Shown: positions 5,015 to 11,119 of the stretch, piece by piece
Layout: every line of letters starts with the position of its first letter
How positions within the stretch are numbered: position 1 is the stretch's first letter
Source: an archaeon
Lineage (GTDB): Archaea; Halobacteriota; Syntropharchaeia; Alkanophagales; Methanospirareceae
DNA: 12,518 nt
Reading direction: 5' to 3'
NCBI GenBank assembly: GCA_030019325.1
Contig: JASEFB010000056.1
Location: 1-12,518 of the forward strand
Notes under the pieces: model-generated
Told to the model about the DNA's origin: nothing
The model's database searches: none
What the model saw: the letters and a program-made list of their open reading frames with translations, nothing else
Made by a program: the position numbers and the translations under genes

Positions 5015-6430
5015 ATGCTATCGGTAGTGGGAATAGGACCGGGTTCTTTGGATTTACTGACAGAACGAGCAAGAGCGCGTATTTCAAGCGCTGACATCAT
5101 TATGGGTAATGAAAGATACATCGGTTTGATAAGAGATATCATTCCTTCCGGTGCAGAAGTGATAACAGGCAAAATGGGAACAGAGGTTGAACGTGCAAAG
5201 AAAGCAGTTGAGTTGGGAAAACGCAAAAATGTTGTTGTTGTCTCAGGAGGCGATCCAGGCATCTATGGCATGGCAGGGCTTCTAATCGAGGTTCTTGGAG
5301 ATTCTCATACTGACGCGGAGCTGGAGATAATCCCCGGCATAACGGCAGCCTCTGTGTCGGCTGCCTTACTTGGAGCACCTTTGTCGAATGATTTCGCCGT
5401 TGTGAGTTTGAGTGACTTGTTGGTGCCGTGGAGCGAGATAGAAGAGAAGTTGGAAGAGCTAGCGAAGATGGAGATTGTTGTGGTGATATACAATCCGAGG
5501 AGCAAGACCAGAACGGTTCAGTTAGAAAAGGCGTATGAGATTTTTATGCGCTTCCGTGATGGAAAAACAATCATTGGCATCGTGACAAATGCAGAAAGGG
5601 AAGGATGCGAAATTGAGATTAGCACGTTAGAGGATTTACCTGACTTCTATCATTGTATCGATATGTCAACGACCATTATCATTGGCTCTTCAAAGACCGA
5701 AAATCTCGGTGGACGAATGGTTACACGCAGAGGATATGACAGGAAATACGATTATGACAGAGGGGATACCGTCATCCAGGGTCACGAAAATGGAGATTAT
5801 GTTGAGGCAGGAAAGAGAGTATGGGAGAAGAGCAGGGCAATCGTAGAAGATATTATTTCAAAATATTCAGGCTCGTTTAGCGAGCACGAACGAAGAGTTG
5901 CAGAAAAGGTGGTTTTTGCTAATGCTGACCCTTCGCTTCTGGACTTGCTCGTGTTCAAACATAACCCGGTTGAAAGGGGGATAGAGCGCATAAAAGATGG
6001 GAAAACCATCATTACAGATATTGAAATGGTGAAAGCGGGCATCAATGGCAGATACAGGAAGAGGGTGAAATGTTTCGTGAATGATCCAAGAACAAAGGAG
6101 ATAGCGGAAAAGGAGAATCTCACGAGAACTGCCGCTGGAATCAGGCTCGCAAAGGAACTTATTCAGGATAATATCGTGGTTGTTGGGAACTCACCATCAG
6201 CATGCATGGAACTTTTTGCACTTATCGAGCAGGACATAAAGCCCGCACTTATTGTTGCCACTCCCGTAGGTTTTATTAATGCATCAGAGGCGAAAGAGAA
6301 GGTAATGAGTTGTGGTAGGCCATGCATAGTGGTAAAAGGAGCCCGTGGAGGCACCCCCTCCGCAGTGGCAATTATCAACGAGATAATCAATTTGAGTATG
6401 GAAGAGGAGGGGGTTAGTAGAAATGATTGA
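5015..6430 (+). CDS. cbiHC: CbiH-CbiC fusion: cobalt-precorrin-3 C17-methyltransferase / cobalt-precorrin-8 methylmutase
   Basis: This is a 471-aa two-domain enzyme. Residues 1 to about 235 are CbiH, an SAM-dependent tetrapyrrole methylase: GIGPGS at 5-10, VVVSGGDPGIYGMAG, IIPGITAASVSAALLGAPL, VVIYNPRSKTR. It methylates C17 and contracts the ring. Residues about 262-470 are CbiC, which moves the C11 methyl to C12 to give cobyrinate: TIITDIEMVKAGI, VVVGNSPSACMEL, ALIVATPVGFINASEAKE and GARGGTPSAVAIINEII are clear. A linker of about 25 residues rich in Arg, Asp and Tyr joins them. Oddity: where CbiC/CobH enzymes normally read VIHATaDP with the catalytic His, this protein has VVFANADP, with Phe at residue 301. 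Frame and flanks are otherwise good. It starts one base after cbiG and overlaps cbiD by eight bases. The methyltransferase half looks intact; activity of the mutase half is uncertain. Confidence 0.9.
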   Translation: MLSVVGIGPGSLDLLTERARARISSADIIMGNERYIGLIRDIIPSGAEVITGKMGTEVERAKKAVELGKRKNVVVVSGGDPGIYGMAGLLIEVLGDSHTDAELEIIPGITAASVSAALLGAPLSNDFAVVSLSDLLVPWSEIEEKLEELAKMEIVVVIYNPRSKTRTVQLEKAYEIFMRFRDGKTIIGIVTNAEREGCEIEISTLEDLPDFYHCIDMSTTIIIGSSKTENLGGRMVTRRGYDRKYDYDRGDTVIQGHENGDYVEAGKRVWEKSRAIVEDIISKYSGSFSEHERRVAEKVVFANADPSLLDLLVFKHNPVERGIERIKDGKTIITDIEMVKAGINGRYRKRVKCFVNDPRTKEIAEKENLTRTAAGIRLAKELIQDNIVVVGNSPSACMELFALIEQDIKPALIVATPVGFINASEAKEKVMSCGRPCIVVKGARGGTPSAVAIINEIINLSMEEEGVSRND

Positions 6431-7481
6431 ACCGGTATCAGGAGAAGAATACCCTGAGGGACTCATAAAAACGGCAGCGAAGATAAGTGGTATCAGCTAT
6501 GATGCGCTGGTAGAGGAGATAAAAAGGGGAAGAGTGGTCCTGCTCGAAGATGGAAAAATCCTCAGGCGAGGATATACAACAGGGACATGTGCCGTGGCAG
6601 CTTCAAAGGCTGCTACACTTCTGCTTGTGGGAAAAGAAGTGAAGGGGGTAGAAATTACAACGCCGATCGGGATAAAGGCATTGATGGAAGTAGAAAGTGT
6701 TAATGAAGAGGATTGTATTGCATGTGTTCGTGTAGATTCCGGCGATTACAAGGGTGACACATTCAATGGAATGCTTATATGTGCAAAGGCACGGCGTTTT
6801 CCGGAGTTCTCCATAAAGGCGGGGAAGGGCATAGGAATAATAAAAAAGGAGGGACTTGGAAAAGTCGGTGCGCCTGATATATATCCACACGTCTTGAAGA
6901 ACATCGAGGAGAATTTGAAAGAGGTGTTAACCGATGTGGAAATAGAGATTTTCGTGCCAGAAGGAGAGGAGATAGCGAAAAATACCGTTCTTCCAGCGCT
7001 GGGAATAGAAGGAGGGATACCTATTTTCGGTGCTACCGGATTCATCGAACCTTACACCGAAGGTGGTTACGAGCACGTTATTGACTTTCTCGTAAGAGAT
7101 AAAGAGGACATCCTCGGTGTCAGCACGGGAGAGAAGAGCAAGAGGATAGCGGTAGAAAAGCTGAACTTCCCCGAGGATAAAATAGTCGTTGCCGGTAATT
7201 TCGTGTGCTACGCAATAGAGAAGTCAAAAGCGAAGAAGAAGGTGATATTCACGATGCCCGCAAAGCTTTGCGATATGTTAGGAATTGATGCTCATGACCA
7301 TTTCGATTTTGAATTCAGCAGCATTGGTGAGCTTGTTGAACGAGTGAAGAGAGCAGACTATAAGCATTTGAAGACCTTCTTCGGTACTCTTGCGGAAGAT
7401 TTATCACGAAAAACCGAAGCGGATGTTTATGTGTTCGATAATAGTGGTGATATCTTAGGGGTGTGTGTATTCCTCAAATGA
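6423..7481 (+). CDS. cbiD: CbiD, cobalt-precorrin-5B C1-methyltransferase
   Basis: This 352-aa protein shows the CbiD signature RRGYTTGTCAVAASKAA (from residue 48), then a VRVDSGDYKGDTFNG block (VkDaGDDpDvTnG in relatives), GKGIGIIKKEGLGKVGAP, the GIPIFGATGFIEPYTEGGY segment and a C-terminal domain with GNFVCYAIEKSK. It transfers a methyl group from SAM to C1 after CbiG has removed the C2 fragment, and so acts directly after the first gene of this operon. An N-terminal extension of about 47 residues resembles a short helical module; its role is unknown. Start: ATG overlaps the cbiHC stop, with GAGGAGGGGG about 10 bases upstream. The operon ends here: the next recognised gene is convergent. 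Confidence 0.93.
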   Translation: MIEPVSGEEYPEGLIKTAAKISGISYDALVEEIKRGRVVLLEDGKILRRGYTTGTCAVAASKAATLLLVGKEVKGVEITTPIGIKALMEVESVNEEDCIACVRVDSGDYKGDTFNGMLICAKARRFPEFSIKAGKGIGIIKKEGLGKVGAPDIYPHVLKNIEENLKEVLTDVEIEIFVPEGEEIAKNTVLPALGIEGGIPIFGATGFIEPYTEGGYEHVIDFLVRDKEDILGVSTGEKSKRIAVEKLNFPEDKIVVAGNFVCYAIEKSKAKKKVIFTMPAKLCDMLGIDAHDHFDFEFSSIGELVERVKRADYKHLKTFFGTLAEDLSRKTEADVYVFDNSGDILGVCVFLK

Positions 7482-7484
7482 GAA

Positions 7485-7736
7485 ATGATGGTGGCTTCAA
7501 ATACTTTGGAACTTTTCCCTCTGACGCGGCTTCTTGCGTGGGTTATCCAGGCCATCGTAGCATTTGGACAAGACCCCATAGAATGGACTAAAAAGTTTAA
7601 ATTTGATAAACTTGAAGTAAGAAGGGTTACCATAGCAGCGCTTTTGGTTGCCTGCAATGGTTTTTATCTCTTTGTAGTAATCAATAATCTCGTGGGAATT
7701 GTGATGTCCAGGTCGCTCGGGAGCGAAATAACATAA
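7485..7736 (+). CDS. Doubtful small membrane ORF (83 aa) after cbiD
   Basis: A frame opens three bases after the cbiD stop and runs 83 codons. One hydrophobic segment (VTIAALLVACNGFYLFVVINNLVGIVM, quoted only by its ends: VTIAALL to NLVGIVM) could be a membrane helix, preceded by a basic patch (KKFKFDKLEVRR). There is no ribosome binding site, no recognised family, and the last codons run through a hairpin (7713-7726). It may be a small membrane protein translated by re-initiation, or a non-coding spacer. A minus-strand frame over 7497-7772 is no better. Confidence 0.25.
   Translation: MMVASNTLELFPLTRLLAWVIQAIVAFGQDPIEWTKKFKFDKLEVRRVTIAALLVACNGFYLFVVINNLVGIVMSRSLGSEIT
7713..7726. terminator. 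Hairpin between convergent cbiD and atpF
   Basis: TCGCTC-GG-GAGCGA is a perfect 6-bp stem between the ends of two converging transcripts. On the plus side it is followed by AAATAACATAAACTTTTG. It may serve both directions. Assignment rests on position and structure. Confidence 0.4.
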
Positions 7737-7758
7737 ACTTTTGTGTTTGTAAAAAATT

Positions 7759-8085
7759 TCATTTAACGGCAATGCCCACTGCGCGTTTTATTAACTGTCC
7801 TATCTCGTCAATCTCCTTCTTCATCGGGCCTTCCTTGTCCGGCACTTCAATGATAATGGGTATGACGCCTTTCTTCTTTGTATTTATCTCCCTTATCTTC
7901 TCTCTGGTTCTTGCGTCAGCTGCAAGTCGTTCGTTTACAATAATGATAGCGACTTCTCCCTTTGCCAATTTATCTAATACCCGGGCAACATCCTCTCCTC
8001 CCTCGGGGCTATACTCATACACCTCTTTCACACCCCCAAGCCTGAAACCTGCAGCGGTATCAGGGTCTCCAATTATCGCAATCAT
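7759..8085 (-). CDS. atpF: A-type ATP synthase subunit F
   Basis: This 108-aa protein begins MIAIIGDPDTAAGFRLGGV, the strongly conserved subunit F start of archaeal/vacuolar ATPases, and has VAIIIVNERLAADAR and VIPIIIEVPDKEGP in the expected order. Subunit F sits with D on the central rotor stalk of the A1 part and couples ion flow to ATP synthesis. Length is normal. The start ATG at 8085 has no Shine-Dalgarno: a perfect 12-bp hairpin (8087-8113) begins 1 bp upstream and occupies the place where one would be. Subunit C, normally between E and F, is absent; 257 bp of palindromes lie there instead. A, B and D are not downstream, because cbiD converges. Some archaeal literature calls it ahaF. 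Confidence 0.92.
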   Translation of the reverse strand: MIAIIGDPDTAAGFRLGGVKEVYEYSPEGGEDVARVLDKLAKGEVAIIIVNERLAADARTREKIREINTKKKGVIPIIIEVPDKEGPMKKEIDEIGQLIKRAVGIAVK

Positions 8086-8086
8086 C

Positions 8087-8113
8087 TTAAACTTTCTTAG
8101 AAAGAAAGTTTAA
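8087..8113. repeat. Perfect 12-bp AT-rich hairpin at the atpF start
   Basis: TTAAACTTTCTT (8087-8098) and AAGAAAGTTTAA (8102-8113) pair fully around loop AGA. TCAAAGAAA follows, as AAGTTTGACCAAAGAAA follows the hairpin at 9920-10028. The right arm side lies in the 5' leader of atpF, and the stem would fold next to the start codon in the mRNA. Confidence 0.85.
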
Positions 8114-8167
8114 TCAAAGAAATAAGTCTTTCTTCGCTTTCTTTCATTTTATCTCCTTTTCATTTCT

Positions 8168-8354
8168 TTCTTAGCACTGTGGGGCTCTGCCCCTACCACC
8201 CTGAAATCGCGGGCTCTGCCCGTGCCCCCGCATCGTGGGCTCCGCCCACGTCCCCGAAAACCCTGAAAGGGTTTACCGGAGGGGCTTACCCGCAAGCCCT
8301 GTAAGGGCTTACCTGAAAGGCTCAGTAAGGGCTTATCTTTCTTTAGAAAGAAAG
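8168..8354. repeat. Array of GC-rich and AT-rich palindromes between atpE and atpF
   Basis: In order: a TTCTTAGCAC motif (8169-8177); GGGGC-TCT-GCCCC (8181-8193); CGGGC-TCT-GCCCG (8210-8222); CGTGGGC-TCC-GCCCACG (8234-8250); AAACCCT-GAA-AGGGTTT (8258-8274); AAGCCCT-GTA-AGGGCTT (8294-8310); a degenerate copy of the last (8319-8335); CTTTCTTT-AG-AAAGAAAG (8337-8354). The last holds the atpE stop codon (8343-8345). Stems are 5-8 bp with 2-3-nt loops. The remainder of the gap, 8114-8167, is T-rich and has no gene. Confidence 0.85.
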
Positions 8355-9014
8355 TGTTGTGAAAAGAGTTTTCAGTACCTCCTCTCGTAAACTGGTGAAG
8401 AATCGTGCCATTCGCTGCTCAAAAGTATTATTCACCTCTATTTTCCCCTCTTTTCCCCTTACAATAACCCCTCCTGCTGACCTTATCCTCTCACCAGATA
8501 GCGACAGACTCACATTTACACCTTTATCCTGGCTTATTTCATCAGCTATTTTTTTAAGCATATCAGGCTTCACAAAAGATGCAGCTGCGTCCTCCTCGCT
8601 AAGCATCACTTCTAATTCACCGCCTGCACGGCCACCAGCGGTTATACTTAGTGCGGCATCCTTTATCAAACCAGTGAGGATAGTTGAATACGATTTACCT
8701 TTGAAACCTTCTCTTTTAACTTCTTTTATTCTCTTCGTTGCTCCCTCTAATGCTTTCCCTATCATCTCCTCTTCTACCTTCCACCTGAGCTTTCTCGCAT
8801 TTAACCGAGCGGCTCTGACTATTCGCTCCCTCTCCTCAACACCTCTTTTTTCCTCAGCCTCGATAAAATTCTTCTTTCGAAGTTCGAGCTCTTCCCGTGC
8901 TTTTTTGAGTATCTCCTCCGCTTTACCTTTTGCTTCGCTCACTATTCTCTCCCTCTCTGCATTTGCTTCGTTCTCCATCCTCTCCACTATCTCTTTCACA
9001 CCCACGCGAATCAC
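8343..9014 (-). CDS. atpE: A-type ATP synthase subunit E
   Basis: The first hundred residues are a long, highly charged coiled coil (Ala/Glu/Lys/Arg-rich, EAKGKAEEILKKAREELELRKK), followed by a globular end with the subunit E pattern GGVIVRGKEGKIEVNNTFEQRM, where archaeal E proteins read GG.v....dG.i...NT.e.R. Subunit E pairs with H as the peripheral stalk that holds A1 against the membrane part. The ORF opens with GTG 9014 overlapping the stop of subunit H. A GAGGTGAT site at 9011-9018 makes GTG 8999 (VKEIVERM) a better start. The final residues TLSF and the stop codon come from the palindrome at 8337-8354, so the original 3' end may have been replaced. Confidence 0.88.
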   Translation of the reverse strand: MIRVGVKEIVERMENEANAERERIVSEAKGKAEEILKKAREELELRKKNFIEAEEKRGVEERERIVRAARLNARKLRWKVEEEMIGKALEGATKRIKEVKREGFKGKSYSTILTGLIKDAALSITAGGRAGGELEVMLSEEDAAASFVKPDMLKKIADEISQDKGVNVSLSLSGERIRSAGGVIVRGKEGKIEVNNTFEQRMARFFTSLREEVLKTLFTTLSF

Positions 9015-9328
9015 CTCAAACCTAAAATTTTTTCTAACACGAAGTTTATCGTACTGTCAAGATTTGATTCTGCGATTGATTTCAGTTTCTCCGCCTCTTT
9101 CTCAGCATTTTTCATGATCACATTCCCTTCCTTCTCACCTTCCTTCGCATGCTTCTCTGAGATCTCACGGGCTAAGCTCTTTTCATCCGCTCGTGCCTCC
9201 TCCTTTAACCTCTTTACTTCTTCCTCAGCCTCTTTTAGTATCTTCGCGGCGCTCTCTCTAGCCCCCTCTATGAGCTTCCTGCCTTCCTCTTCCCCTCCCC
9301 TAATTGACTTAAGCGCTTCTGCTACCAT
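9011..9328 (-). CDS. atpH: A-type ATP synthase subunit H (peripheral stalk)
   Basis: This 105-aa protein is almost entirely coiled coil: EEEGRKLIEGARESAAKILKEA and further Ala/Glu/Lys heptads, ending STINFVLEKILGLR. Length, composition and position just ahead of subunit E fit archaeal subunit H (ahaH), partner of E in the peripheral stalk. The stop TGA overlaps the GTG of subunit E, so the pair is translationally coupled. In many archaea H is followed by I (membrane stator) and K (rotor ring) before E; both are missing here. The ATG at 9328 lacks a strong Shine-Dalgarno, and a TATA element stands at 9370-9378. Confidence 0.82.
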   Translation of the reverse strand: MVAEALKSIRGGEEEGRKLIEGARESAAKILKEAEEEVKRLKEEARADEKSLAREISEKHAKEGEKEGNVIMKNAEKEAEKLKSIAESNLDSTINFVLEKILGLR

Positions 9329-9365
9329 GGTTCTTCTATGATAGGAACGTGCTGTTCTTTAGTAT

Positions 9366-9440
9366 TATGCTTTTATAACTCTTTTTAAATTTCAAGATGA
9401 TATGGGGATTTTACTACTATATCCCGCCCTTTATAAATTG
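9366..9440. promoter_or_regulatory. Divergent promoter region of atpH and mobB
   Basis: On the minus strand TTATAAAAG (9370-9378) is a good TATA box for atpH, with a short leader of about 20 bases. On the plus strand TTTTTAAATT (9382-9391), ACTATATC (9415-9422) and TTTATAAAT (9430-9438) are candidate TATA elements for mobB. The last would leave almost no leader, so an upstream one is likelier given the Shine-Dalgarno at 9451-9458. Confidence 0.45.
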
Positions 9441-9468
9441 TAAGAAGAGTGAGGGGAGAGACAAAAAG

Positions 9469-9918
9469 ATGAAAGTGATATCCATAATAGGCGAGAAGAA
9501 GTCAGGGAAAACATCTCTTATCGAGTATTTGATTGCATATCTGAAGGAATACGGTAAAGTTGGCTGTATAAAACACGCTCACAAGTTGGATATGGATGTC
9601 GCCACCGCAAAAGATACAGATCGGTTCTTTAACGCCGGAGCTGAAGTGGTTATAGGTGCTTCGCCTGAAAAGACAGTAAAAATTTACCGATCAAATAATT
9701 TACAGGACTTGATAGATGAAATGGCGACCTCAAGCGTTGATTTCGTGCTCGTCGAGGGGTTTAAGAGCAGTAACTTACCGAAGATAGCACTGAGCGACTT
9801 TTCAGATAATCAGGTCAGTACCATACTAAAGCGCGTAGATTTTAGAGGGAATCCTCAGATGAAGGAGGAGATGATAAAAGAGCTCGTTCAACTTATTCGT
9901 TCTTTAGACGACTACTAA
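9469..9918 (+). CDS. mobB: MobB, molybdopterin-guanine dinucleotide biosynthesis GTPase-like protein
   Basis: This 149-aa P-loop protein has MKVISIIGEKKSGKTSL with the Walker A site G8-x4-GKT, then IKHAHKLDMDVATAKDTDRFFNAGAEVV (MobB family pattern KH..H..D..GkDs.r...AGA) and VDFVLVEGFKSSNLPKIAL. MobB binds GTP and assists MobA in attaching GMP to molybdenum or tungsten pterin, for use in enzymes such as formate or formylmethanofuran dehydrogenases. I chose ATG 9469 because GAGGGGAG ends ten bases upstream and homology begins exactly there. An in-frame ATG at 9397 would add 24 unconserved residues and swallow the promoter. No mobA or moa gene is nearby. A palindrome begins two bases after the stop. 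Confidence 0.88.
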   Translation: MKVISIIGEKKSGKTSLIEYLIAYLKEYGKVGCIKHAHKLDMDVATAKDTDRFFNAGAEVVIGASPEKTVKIYRSNNLQDLIDEMATSSVDFVLVEGFKSSNLPKIALSDFSDNQVSTILKRVDFRGNPQMKEEMIKELVQLIRSLDDY

Positions 9919-9919
9919 A

Positions 9920-10028
9920 CAAACTTTCTTATGTGGGGCTCCGCTCCATGTAGGGGCTCTGCCCCTACCACCCCGAAAACCCTGTAAGGGTTTACCCGCA
10001 AGCCCTGTAAGGGCTTAAAGAAAGTTTG
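9920..10028. repeat. Nested palindromes: AT-rich outer stem enclosing GC-rich hairpins
   Basis: CAAACTTTCTT (9920-9930) and AAGAAAGTTTG (10018-10028) form an 11-bp outer stem. Inside lie an imperfect GGGGC-TCC-GCTCC (9936-9948), GTAGGGGC-TCT-GCCCCTAC (9950-9968), AAACCCT-GTA-AGGGTTT (9977-9993) and AAGCCCT-GTA-AGGGCTT (10000-10016). The outer stem is the same unit as 8087-8113, apparently opened by insertion of the GC-rich block into its loop. It begins two bases after the mobB stop. Confidence 0.85.
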
Positions 10029-10077
10029 ACCAAAGAAACAGCTATCTTTTGATAATCCTAAAGTTTGTATTTTTGAT

Positions 10078-10219
10078 CAAACTTTTTTTAAAAAAGTTTG
10101 TCTTTTAGCACAGGTTTTCTTTTAAACCTTTTCTTTAGACTAGAAAAGAAAAGCTTTACCAAAAGAAACTTCAAAAGATATCTTTCTTAGTGCAGGTTCT
10201 TTCTTTAGAAAGAAAGTGC
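10078..10219. repeat. AT-rich palindrome series upstream of the TIM-barrel gene
   Basis: In order: CAAACTTTTTT/AAAAAAGTTTG (10078-10100); AGGTTT/AAACCT (10112-10129); CTTTTCTTT/AAAGAAAAG (10128-10153); AAAGATATCTTT (10174-10185); CTTTCTTT-AG-AAAGAAAG (10199-10216), identical to 8337-8354. Motifs TTTTAGCACAGG (10103-10114) and TTCTTAGTGCAGG (10184-10196) echo TTCTTAGCACTG near 8169. No gene was found in 9919-10233. Confidence 0.8.
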
Positions 10220-10233
10220 AAAAGAAAAGTGTT

Positions 10234-11031
10234 ATGAAAGCGAAGATAAGCTTTTCCTTGGTAGATGCGAGCAGAAATCCACTGGAGTGGATGTATAGGT
10301 TGGAAGATGCAGGTTTCCAGGGATGGGAGATTCTAGGCGAAGGGGTCCAAAAAGTGGAAGGTGAATTTAAAGATCGGGTGAGGGAAATACACGAAACAAC
10401 GACCCTTGTTCTTTCCTTACACGCGCCCCTCTCTGATATTAATATAGCGAGTGTAAACGAGCGGATCTGGAAGGAGAGCGTACGTCAGGTAAAAGAGAGT
10501 ATAGAGAACACCTACGAATTCATTGATGATATATGCGTAGTGCATCCGGGCATTTTCTCACCACTATCCATACAGATGCCGGAGAAGGCAGTTCAGAAGG
10601 CGGTTGCGGGTTTAACGGCGCTTTGTGATTTTGCTGCTGACCGAGGATTACGCATAGCAGTGGAGAATTTGCCATCTGTGAATATGCTGCTGGGACGGTA
10701 TCCCGATGAACTCATTCAGCTCGTGCGAGGTGTGAATAGGGATAATATCGGGATATGCGTTGATGTGGCACATGCGCATACGACAAAAACAATGGATGAG
10801 TTCCTCAATATTAAGGCAAAGGCTGAGGATATGGAGATAATACACATGCATGCGAGCGACAATTTCGGAGCGGAGGACCTCCATTTGCCATTGGGAAAAG
10901 GCAGCCTGGATTGGAAGAAGGTCCTAAACGGAATTAATGATACTGAATATGAGGGGCTCGTGGTGTTGGAGCTGTACACAATGGAGGGAGGAATAGAAAG
11001 TTTGGAGTTTATCAACAACCTTTCTTTATAA
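10234..11031 (+). CDS. Xylose-isomerase-like TIM-barrel protein (sugar phosphate isomerase/epimerase or AP-endonuclease family 2)
   Basis: This 265-aa protein has the AP endonuclease 2/xylose isomerase barrel pattern: WEILGEG early, LSLHAPLSDINIAS (His 63), VVHPGIFSP, RIAVENLPSVNMLLG with the metal-binding Glu, GICVDVAHAH with Asp and His, IIHMHASDN, DLHLPLGKGSLDWKKVL and a last strand VVLEL. These are the usual metal ligands, so it is probably an active metalloenzyme. Members act as sugar epimerases, isomerases or endonucleases, and the substrate cannot be told from sequence. ATG 10234 is preferred: GTG 10216 lies inside the palindrome 10199-10216 and would add six unconserved residues. No clear ribosome binding site is present; the hairpin occupies that region. 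The gene converges on gltX 88 bp away. Confidence 0.8.
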   Translation: MKAKISFSLVDASRNPLEWMYRLEDAGFQGWEILGEGVQKVEGEFKDRVREIHETTTLVLSLHAPLSDINIASVNERIWKESVRQVKESIENTYEFIDDICVVHPGIFSPLSIQMPEKAVQKAVAGLTALCDFAADRGLRIAVENLPSVNMLLGRYPDELIQLVRGVNRDNIGICVDVAHAHTTKTMDEFLNIKAKAEDMEIIHMHASDNFGAEDLHLPLGKGSLDWKKVLNGINDTEYEGLVVLELYTMEGGIESLEFINNLSL

Positions 11032-11094
11032 TCGTGTTTGATTAGCTAACCACAAGATTACACTGATTTTCATCGAATAAAGATTTTTGGTAGA

Positions 11095-11114
11095 GCTTTT
11101 TGCTTGCAAAAAGG
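11095..11114. repeat. Hairpin at the gltX 3' end, identical to the one in tnpA insert 1
   Basis: GCTTTTTGCTTGCAAAAAGG contains CTTTTTGC-TT-GCAAAAAG (11096-11113), a perfect 8-bp stem five bases past the gltX stop codon. The 20 bases match 3940-3959 exactly. On the minus strand it could act as a terminator. The remaining 11032-11094 contains a short TAATC/GATTA inverted repeat after the TIM-barrel gene and nothing else recognisable. Confidence 0.75.
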
Positions 11115-11119
11115 TCTGG

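Noticed and set aside
7497..7772. Minus-strand frame of 91 codons overlapping the end of atpF
   Set aside because: It overlaps atpF and the convergent hairpin, shows no family pattern and has no start signal.
8179..8335. Possible CRISPR array in the repeat block
   Set aside because: The repeats are short palindromes of differing sequence with 2-3-nt loops and no unique spacers of regular length.
8359..9117. Plus-strand frame of 252 codons
   Set aside because: It is Ser/Phe/Leu-rich and antisense to the coiled-coil codons of atpE and atpH, a typical shadow of Glu/Lys-rich genes.
10216..10233. GTG start for the TIM-barrel gene
   Set aside because: The GTG is in the right arm of a palindrome and adds six residues with no family match; ATG 10234 begins where the barrel does.
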